Positions 56,188-64,000 of a DNA stretch of 64,000 nucleotides are shown here, in pieces. Position 1 is the first letter of the stretch. The number at the start of each line of letters is the position of its first letter. This DNA comes from Gigaspora margarita (lineage: Eukaryota > Glomeromycota > Glomeromycetes > Diversisporales > Gigasporaceae). The position numbers and the translations under genes are program-made. The notes beneath the pieces were generated by a model. The model did not search any database and had not been told where the DNA came from. It worked only from the letters and a program-made list of their open reading frames with translations. The DNA lies in the NCBI GenBank assembly GCA_009809945.1, contig WTPW01001238.1, forward strand, positions 1 through 64,000. Direction: 5' to 3'.

Positions 56188-56803
56188 GACCTCGGGTCCG
56201 ATAGCATAGCGGTTATGCTCCGAGGTTACAAATTGAAAGATTGCCGGTTCAAGTCCTGTGGACGGCGAATGCGAATTTTAATAATTGGTGTAACAAACTT
56301 TGCAGGGCAGAACTTGTTGGTTTGGATCGACGATTTGGGTAACCGAAGTCACGAGACGTAATGAAGATCATGTCATGAACTCCTGGCGGCGTTTTCCGAC
56401 GGACCTTGGCCAGTTGCGGTTAAGTGGGTACGGAAAGTCCGGGTTAAAACTGGACAAGAAGACTAAGAAGGACTTACGTCCTACCTAGCCAACTCTAGGC
56501 CGCGGATAAAGTAGTCCGAGTCGAACATTCTTGAACGAGTTGGGGCCCCACAAATATCTACATATATATGTAGTGAGTCGGGTAGTAATAGGAGGACCGT
56601 GAACCAGAGGGTTTAAATAGGCAACTTCTGTAGTTGGGTTGTAGGTATGGCAGCTAGTGTGGAACCTTTGGGTGGACCACTTAAATTAGGCACCAAAAGT
56701 GCACGTGTGGCTAGTTGTATCCTCATTCATGTAACAAATATTACATCTTTAATAACTTAATAAAGAATCAAGACAAGGTCTCGGTTGTAAAAACGAAAAA
56801 AAA
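56188..56803 (+). mobile_element. SINE D, tRNA-headed, perfect 15-bp TSD
   Basis: ATAACTTTATTAGTA at 56173-56187 and 56804-56818 is an exact duplication. The head has TAGCATAGCGGTTATGC (box A-like) and CCGGTTCAAGTCC (box B-like). The central domain TAGTTGGGTTGTAGGTATGG to GTGTGGCTAG (56630-56716), ATGTAACAAAT, AATAAAG and a poly-A tail follow. The 3' third matches SINE C although the heads differ. This is the best-preserved copy. Open frames within it are not genes. Confidence 0.9.
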
Positions 56804-57091
56804 ATAACTTTATTAGTAAAGTTTAAGGTAAGAGTATTGTTAGAATTTAAGATAAGGTTAGTATTAAGAATTAAAATCTAAGTTAATATAAGATTTATTA
56901 CAGTTATGACCATTTTATTTAGAACACTAAGTGTTAATGATTTAGTTTTTGGATCTAGCACTGTGATGTTGAACACCACTAATGTGCTTTAGTAAGCTCA
57001 TAAACCAAAATTGCAAAAAAAGAGAAAAATTGTCAACTTTTTGAAAAAAACTTCTTTTTTGCATAAATTAATTTAGAAAAATATTATATTA

Positions 57092-57486
57092 GCCACGCAA
57101 AGTTGATTTTTCGTTTTGCATTACCCGCCGTCCCATTTTTCCAATTTTTACAATTTTTTTTTTTTTAGATCCCAATTGTGCCAATTGTTCGATTTTTGAC
57201 ATCTATTTTTTCACGCTATTTTCATCCGGTGCCACCCGATGGAGACCTTAATTTTCCGTAATTTTCCGATAGGACTGACAGGAAAAATATGGCTGCCGGC
57301 CTAATTTTTTGATTGCTTGTTGTTTAAAATGAAAAATTAACCTTGTATAACCTTAAAACGTGATCATTATCCTATTTGCAGTAAATTAAATTAAAAAAAA
57401 ATACCAAAAAAAAAAAAAAATCCGTCCGTCCGTCCCGAATTTTTAAATCCATGTAATGCAAAACGAAAAATCAACCTTGCGTGGCC
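57092..57486. mobile_element. PIF/Harbinger-type MITE with TCCG microsatellite
   Basis: GCCACGCAAAGTTGATTTTT and the complement of GGCCACGCAAGGTTGATTTT, both continuing CGTTTTGCATTAC, with TTA on each side. A (TCCG)n run lies at 57421-57435. Confidence 0.85.
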
Positions 57487-57569
57487 TTATATTTATTTTT
57501 TACTTAAAATATAAAGTAATTTTACATATTAATAAAACTTGTAATATAGTTCTTTAAAGTTATTATGAG

Positions 57570-57769
57570 ACCATAGTGATGGCGCAAAAATTAATCGGTC
57601 CCGTGATCATCGGCATAACCGATCAAAAATTAAACTCGAACAAATAAATACTTAATATTAACATTTTTCATAGAATATGATTGCATGAAGATCTTGTGTA
57701 AGATCGATCGGGAGCACCGGTCAGCTCAAATATCACGGGACCGACAAATTTTTGCACCATGATTATGGT
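57570..57769. mobile_element. 200-bp MITE, ACCATA..GGYGCAAAAATT ends
   Basis: ACCATAGTGATGGCGCAAAA and the complement of ACCATAATCATGGTGCAAAA, both continuing ATT..TCGGTCCCGTGAT. The target duplication could not be fixed. Confidence 0.75.
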
Positions 57770-58350
57770 ACTAGAGAATAGTTTATACGAAATTTTGCGT
57801 AATTATTTTTTGGTAGAAACCAAAGAGTGTTTTATAAGCAAATTTTGTGTCATTAAATGTACTTGGAAATAGAAATTACCTTCTTATAATTGATTATAAA
57901 ATTATAATATAAAAATTGATTTTCTATGTTTTTTTTTTTGCTAGGTTTTCTCTTTTTGAAACACGAAACAAGTAATTCGTTTTTTTTTTTAATTTTATTT
58001 TATTAAGTTAAATTAAATTTTTTGGTTTAAAAATACTATATCTTCACATATAAACTTAGTTTAAACTTTATTAAAATTTTTTTTTCATTTTGCGATATAA
58101 ATTATCTCAAAATTTAATAATAAACCTCCAATATGCTGTGCATAATATTATATTAATGCTTTTTTTTAATATAAATATAGCGATATAATTTTAAATTACA
58201 GCATTAACTAAATATAACAATTATAATTCGTAATGTCAAAAAAAAACGATATTTCGCAGATTAGTCATATGGGCAGATCGAATATTTTATAGGTTAAAAA
58301 ATATAAATTATAACTTATTTTATATAATGTCTTTCGGACCCTAGAGCCTA
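57770..58350. other. AT-rich spacer, no gene
   Basis: Homopolymer runs and no open frame. Confidence 0.3.
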
Positions 58351-58359
58351 GGACTTCAT

Positions 58360-59262
58360 TAGTGATGGGCAAATCCCGATTTTTTTTGATCGAGTAGAGT
58401 CTCTGGATTTTTCACGATTAATAAATATATACATATACATATGTATACATCATCACGAGGAATGTAATTTCTCGTTAAAATAATAATCATTTCTTATAAA
58501 TCTTACAGCATTGATTACAAATAAAAATGCTTATATAGACTTTACCTACTTTTAAAACATTTGAATCTTATAATTATTAAATTCATCAATTCAGATTTGC
58601 CTTAATTTTATCAATTTTTTTATATAAATACATATTTAAAAATTATAATGGTAACAAAGCGATCAAATCATAAGCGTATAAAAATTTATAAGTAATCAGG
58701 TGTATAATCAGGTATAAATGTACTAAAATTTATAGTGATCAAGTACTGTGCATACATACAAAAATTTATAACTAGGTTATATACATACAAAAATCCATAA
58801 ACGCTCATAATCGAGTTTATAATTTCTGATAAATAGTCAATAATCATCTAAATCACATAAAAGATTGGCTCGAATTTATTTAACCTTATCACTCATATGA
58901 AATAATCACTGAAATTGCCCATATGGTACACAATATTCTTGGTGTATTATTTTATGCAAGAAATTAAAAGTCTAGATTCCCACTTTATTAATAATGAAAT
59001 TTAAAAAATTTATTTCAACGTACAGTTTGCGCATTAGCACTGTACGTACGTATATATGTGGAACGAGAAATAAATAAAAAGTTAATGCGTACATAATATT
59101 TTTATTTGTGTAAATACTAATTAGGAATTGGCCCACTTATGTTAAAGCAGGCCAGATGTTTTGTTAATGCAGGCCAGATGATATGCTAACGCAGGCCAGA
59201 TAATCTTAAATTAAAAATCCCGCGCGGGATCACGCGCGGATCCCGCGCGTTGCCCATCACTA
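58360..59262. mobile_element. hAT element, TAGTGATGGGCAA ends, perfect 8-bp TSD
   Basis: TAGTGATGGGCAA and TTGCCCATCACTA; GACTTCAT at 58352-58359 and 59263-59270. The inside has repeated AAAATTTATAA.TA words, three 22-bp repeats built on GCAGGCCAGAT (59142-59205) and a GC palindrome of CGCGCGGGATC words near the right end. No transposase. Confidence 0.93.
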
Positions 59263-59274
59263 GACTTCATTATT

Positions 59275-60690
59275 ATTCTCATTACAGCTATGCACGAATT
59301 GATTCGTTAGCTATTTTAGGGGCGTACATCGGTTTCGTATAACTTCACGTTGTGAAGGGCTCCGTCACAGGACTTTTTCTTGTTTGTTTACTTTAGGGAA
59401 CTTTTTCTTTTGTTTATGTCATTACGATAATATTATTTCTTATTATAAGTCATAGATAGTGGAATCGACATAGCCCCAAATTGAATAAGCAATGTGCCGC
59501 AGCGACTTCTGGTTGAAACACATGACAACTGCGCCCGCCAGGGCGCAAACCAGTTCATGCAAACTGACATTTCGCCGCCATTGTTTGTTTATTACCTTTT
59601 TCGATAGCTATAGATTTTACACATGAATTTACACATGCTTGTGGCATGGTAATTCCGCCCACTATAGCCCTAATCTAGTTTTTGCACCTGGAATTCGGCT
59701 GTCATTGTTTGTTTGTTCCCTTTCACTAAACAATGTATTTAGCCTAGTCTTGGCATCGTTAAATTAGTGGTACTGGCACAATGTATGTTTGGCTCCGGCA
59801 CAAACGAAAGCCCGAAAAGCCTTTCGCCGCCCCAAGTACGCCTCGAGGCGTTGGGATTCGCCTCTGACTTTCGCCTAAAGAAATTGCGGTCATAATAAGT
59901 CAGAAACGAATTCAATAGAGTTAGTTATTGTAGTCTAAAATTCATGTATTTATTAAGAGGGAAAAAGTATATAATACCCTCCTTTTCGCTTCAATAAAGA
60001 ATAACTCCAGGAAGAGTTCGAATTTGAGAAAATTAAAAAGTTCTAACCTTCGAAATAAGAGTAGAAGTGTTAAGAAGTTTCCCTTGTCGTTTAACCCATT
60101 TTGTTATGATAAAAATTGCTTATTGAATTTACCTTGTACCCGTGGAATATTTGTTATTCCAAGTTAAAGTCGTGTCGCTAGTTGTGACTTCGTAACCCGA
60201 GTTTTGAACTCCATTTATTTTGCAACCCAGTTAAGAAAGAAAGATCGAATTAATCATCTCTTATATAAACCCATCAATCGATTAAACCTTTTGATTACCT
60301 GATTTATCGAGTAATCAATCGCTGCCATTGTTCAATTAATCACCCGCATCAATCTAATTACGCACTTGATCACGTGACAATCGTTAATAATATTAACGAT
60401 TTTGTTTGAACCTTTTTAACCCTTTGCGCCCTAGAAACAAGAGAAGAGTTATATAAATAGAGTGGACTTAGAACCACCAACCGAAGACATATACAAGAAA
60501 TACAAGAGATACTTATCTTCATTTATCCACGCCGCAGCAAGACCCAAAACGAACCTCGAAACCCGTACCAAATCAACCACCCTCTTTCTGCAAGGATCAA
60601 GAGTCTTGCCGGATTGTTAGCTATTGTTCAGATAGATAGTGGTGTTGTTAATGTATTTTATTTGATTAACCGATTGCCAACACCTTCACA
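59275..60690 (+). other. Higher-complexity stretch; possible solo LTR
   Basis: Balanced composition but no open frame. GTTATATAAATAGAGTGG at 60448-60465 looks like a TATA promoter. TGTTATGATA at 60104 and TTGCCAACA ending at 60682 could be the borders of a ~580-bp LTR, but the flanking five bases (CATTT / CCTTC) do not match well. Confidence 0.3.
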
Positions 60691-60692
60691 AC

Positions 60693-60806
60693 TATAGATG
60701 CTGGTGAAATGTGGTGAAATAATTTCACCACTATTGGTGAAATTGGTGAATTGGTGAAATTGGTGAATTGGTGAAATTGGTGAAATTAATTTCGCCAGCA
60801 TCTATA
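60693..60806. mobile_element. Tiny hAT MITE with GGTGAAATT repeats, perfect 8-bp TSD
   Basis: TATAGATGCTGGTGAAAT and ATTTCGCCAGCATCTATA ends; TTCACAAC at 60685-60692 and 60807-60814. The whole 114-bp body is an (A)TTGGTGAAATTGGTGAA repeat. Confidence 0.92.
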
Positions 60807-60947
60807 TTCACAACGTACATCAAAAAATTTTCCCAATGAAATGGCAACAAAATTTTCGAATTTTGGAGGCGCAGCAATTTTTACTGGCTGTACAAAACCG
60901 ATGTTTGCAAATATTTTTTAAAGAGGAAAATTATTATCGTACCATAA

Positions 60948-61205
60948 GGCCAGACCAAGTTGATTATGTGTTTTACATTACCCCCTCTCCCCTCCAGGAG
61001 GGGGGAGGGAGGTTCAATAGTAAAATTTTAAAAAAAAATTTTTTTCAAAAAAAAATTTCCGATTTGTTCCGTGACTATATAAAAATTTTCTGAAATATTC
61101 CGTAGTCCTATGTATATCTATCTAAATTTTTTTTACTATGAGGGAGGGGGAGCTCTGAGGAGGGGGGGGGGGTAATGTAAAACACATAATCAACTTGGTC
61201 TGGCC
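60948..61205. mobile_element. PIF/Harbinger-type MITE, 38-bp exact TIR, TAA TSD
   Basis: GGCCAGACCAAGTTGATTAT and its exact complement continue through GTGTTTTACATTACCCCC. TAA at 60945-60947 and 61206-61208. G-runs and C-runs lie inside each end. Confidence 0.93.
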
Positions 61206-61458
61206 TAATTATTACGTACTTTGATGCTTATAAGAAATAATGCATAACCAAGTTACTTTTTTTATTTTATTTGTTTTTTTGAGGTAACATGAAATGTAGC
61301 ACATTAGATTGGGGTGTTAAGTGTACTATGTAGACCAAATTTATACATAGTCTCATAACTGATAAATTTTTTTGCGTAACTATCACAATGATCTGTAATA
61401 AACAATTTGCTTAATATTATTAAAATTTTTTAAAATTAATGGTTAGCATTTCACTTTT

Positions 61459-61660
61459 TGTACTACTGGTAGTACAGTATAAAAATAAATTAAAAATCTA
61501 AAAAATTATAAATTTAAATAATTTTTATATACAAAAATCTGATAAATATACAAGAATAGCTTGGTTGTGTTTTTTTTTTATATTATTAATTAAGTTGTTA
61601 AGAAAAAAATTTTTTTAAATTGTTACTTTTAGCAAATTTTGATGTACTACTGGTAGTACA
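61459..61660. mobile_element. MITE-like segment bounded by TGTACTAC palindromes
   Basis: TGTACTACTGGTAGTACA occurs exactly at 61459-61476 and 61643-61660; TGTACTAC and GTAGTACA are complementary arms around TG. The interior is AT-rich. A related GGTACTAGTAGTAC is at 48376. Confidence 0.5.
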
Positions 61661-62098
61661 CTATTTAAAGCAACTATAGTCTTAAAGTTATTAATAAATT
61701 TTATAAAATAATAGTTTGTTATATAAAAAAGATTTAATATAATTAATAGTTAAAAAATTATAATTAGTTATATAATAAAAATTTTAGCTTATAATATAAG
61801 CTTTGTGCAATAATAATAGAAAATTATTACTATTTTTAGTAATTCATATGAGGTCTTTGATTTTTAGTCAAGATTTAAAAATTTTTTTGTTAAATATATT
61901 TTCTAAAATTATTAATAAAAGTTGTAGAGATTTAGTATTTAATTTTAATTTATTAAAATTTATAAAGGTAAACAAATTTAACAAAATTTATATAACTTTA
62001 AAATTTAAAAAATTTCATCTAATTTTTATATATAAAATCTAAACAAATATTTAATAGTAAAAGTTAGTAAAAATTTTAAATTGAAATTATTTGTTATA
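61661..62098. other. AT desert, no gene
   Basis: Lys/Phe/Asn-rich frames only (such as 61803-62042), a result of composition. Confidence 0.35.
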
Positions 62099-62100
62099 TA

Positions 62101-63250
62101 TTACTAGCATTTTGCCCATGCCTTCATCATGGGAACATAAATTTAAGATGAAACTTTGATTAAAAAGTACAACAATTTTGCAAACTGCAATAAATCAAAT
62201 TAAAATTATTATAAAATTTTGCTATATAACTTGCTAACATGATCATAGTGATCAAAATTATGCTAGTTTGCATCAAAATTATAATAATTCCTACATTAGT
62301 TGCTGTAAAATTTTATTACAGAACATGCTCGTTATTCTATTAACCTCAATATATGTATAAAGCAAATTAATTTGTGATGAAAATATTGTAATGTCCATCA
62401 TATTACTATAAAAAATTCTGTTACAAACTTACTTTGCATATATTGTGTAGTTAAAAAGTTGTTGTATATAGGATTTATTTTGCCACCAAGTGATCTTAGT
62501 ATGTAGCTATTGGTTGCATTAAAGTTATCATGTCACTGTAATAAAAAAAAACTTGTTATAACTTACTATTGTTCTAATCATATAAAATAGATAAGTTGAG
62601 ATAGTTTGTATTGGAATAAAATGTGATTTCTATTGCAACTGTTGTAAATATTCTGTTACAAAACTTGCCTGCTATTCAAGAACAATATAAGGTGAGTTAG
62701 TTGTATTAGGATTATTAAGATTCTATATGAGCTAAAAAATTCTGTTACAATCCTACTTGGTACAATATGTAATTAAGGTTGCTAATTTTGCATTGAATCG
62801 TGATTTTATTATGAATTACTACAAAATTCTGTTACAAACTTCTCTTGCTATTCAGTGACCAAAGTTTGCAGTTAAAATTAAGTCAATTTGTATAAAGAGC
62901 TCGTTAGTTACTATAAAAAATTATATTACAAACTTTAGTCATTATTCTAGTGATATGCAGCATGTTATTATGGAATAAGCCATTGAGGTATATATTAGTA
63001 ATGGCAAAAAGGTAAATTAGTTTTATTAAAGAAGTTATCATAATTTCTATTATGAATTACTATAAAAAATTTTGTAACAAACTTACCCAACAGATATTAC
63101 ATTTTAAGGTTGAGTTTGTATCGAAATTATTGTGGCTTCTATCAAGGATTACTGTAAAAAATCCTCATGCAAAACTTGCTTATTATTCTAATAATCACAA
63201 TATGTGGTTGGGATTATGTAACTGTTATAAACCTTACCATTTTAGTAATA
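62101..63250 (+). repeat. Degenerate ~95-bp satellite behind an ACTAGCATTTTGCCCATGCC terminus
   Basis: The core AAAAAATTCTGTTACAAACT recurs near 62303, 62408, 62548, 62647, 62735, 62822, 62916, 63066 and 63160, mostly 87-105 bp apart with some longer gaps. Between cores, TTGCTATTCTAGTGA and TATGTAGTTA words repeat. The block begins with the terminus also seen, inverted, at 19.8 kb. Confidence 0.7.
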
Positions 63251-64000
63251 CACAATCTGTGAGTTACTAACGCATATTATTAACGTTATCCATATCTCAG
63301 TTAATTTCAAAGATAAAAATGGCATAACGAATAGAAGCCTATTTGTCAATTTCAAAGACACAAAGTACGCATAATGATTGAAAGTCAATTTTTTTGACTG
63401 ATTATTAATTCATAGTATTACGAATTATGATGAATCTATTATGACATTTTTATACAAATGATCATAATTACAATTTTAAAATAGCATTATCATATTGATC
63501 ACCTTATTTTAAATTTTCTCATGGTCTAACTATGGTTTTTGCAATTATCTAGATGATATCAAATATCATGATTTCGTCATTTTTGTTTACCTGTATAAAA
63601 TGTCGTAATCAATTTTCCCATAGATCACATTTTAAAAGATCACATTTTTGGTTCTAAGCCAATCAAAAACGTTAAAATGTACAAACTAAAATTAAATGAT
63701 ATAGATACAAGTCTATTTTTATTATATGTTTTAATTATTAAAATTTATACCATTATAAAAAGCATATTTTAAAAAGTTTTATTATTAACATCTTCCAATT
63801 TTTTATAAAAATTTTAATTGGACATGCAAATCATAAGACAAATTGATCTACATGTACTCTACCCTTAAATACAAAAAAAATTTTTAAATTATTGTTTTAT
63901 GAGTCAGTTTTATATTTAAACAAAAAAAATAATTCCATAACTTTGTTTGTATAGACATAATATTGGTCTTTACAAAATTTTTTTCTAAACCACTGAGCCA
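63251..64000. other. AT-rich spacer to window end
   Basis: No gene. ATCTACATGTACTCTACCCTTAA near 63848 resembles 49620-49643, a trace of the dispersed repeat there. Confidence 0.3.

Noticed and set aside
60104..60682. Solo LTR
   Set aside because: TATA-like box and TG..CA-type borders are suggestive, but the flanks do not match and no second copy is available, so it is only mentioned as a possibility.

Overview
This is a gene-poor, very AT-rich eukaryotic window that is almost entirely a graveyard of transposable elements. The style suggests a fungus, most likely an arbuscular mycorrhizal fungus (Glomeromycotina): a small Zn(II)2Cys6 factor present as two diverged copies, an IS1595/Merlin-like transposase, a Helitron-type Rep/Pif1 helicase of the DUF6570 kind, a Ty3/Gypsy remnant, and abundant hAT-, PIF/Harbinger- and pogo-like non-autonomous elements. 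That assignment is inference; no rRNA, host housekeeping gene or species marker is present. Almost no coding sequence is intact. The only candidates for functional protein are the DDE transposase at the left edge and the DNA-binding half of the zinc-cluster gene at 53.9 kb.

Layout. 0-6.2 kb: end of the transposase gene, two hairpin elements, a zinc-cluster pseudogene (minus strand), copies A-C of a dispersed repeat ('GTTACACCTGATC' family) and a 1.3-kb hAT element with a perfect 8-bp target duplication. 6.2-10.5 kb: pogo-like and PIF-like MITEs, AT desert, and a tandem ~240-bp repeat. 10.8-17 kb: a SINE split by a 1.45-kb hAT element, and a 2.2-kb PIF-like element carrying foldback elements, one of which is itself split by a 644-bp element. 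17.8-19.8 kb: a ~100-bp satellite interrupted by a ~48-bp minisatellite. 21.6-25.6 kb: 5' half of a Gypsy element (minus) with a MITE inside its reverse transcriptase. 26-27.6 kb: hAT MITE and a 325-bp palindromic tandem array. 27.7-36.35 kb: a broken Helitron-type gene cut by three nested transposons whose exact removal rejoins the reading frame. 36.4-41.2 kb: hairpins, inverted copy of the 240-bp array, a SINE and nested PIF-like elements. 41.5-47.8 kb: a second copy of the 1.2-kb hAT element filled with a SINE and two MITEs, then a 3.1-kb TA-flanked element containing a 960-bp foldback. 48.6-53 kb: a four-unit palindrome, nested hAT elements and more copies of the dispersed family. 53.9-54.7 kb: zinc-cluster gene with one premature stop. 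55.7-61.7 kb: a SINE with a perfect 15-bp duplication, PIF-like MITEs and further hAT elements. 62-63.3 kb: another satellite.

The most interesting signals are (1) four long tRNA-headed SINEs, three of which share a central domain while heads and tails have been exchanged; (2) several unrelated short element families that carry a self-palindrome at or just inside each end; and (3) a relative-age history of nested insertions that can be read exactly from target duplications, restored reading frames and an unfilled paralogous copy.
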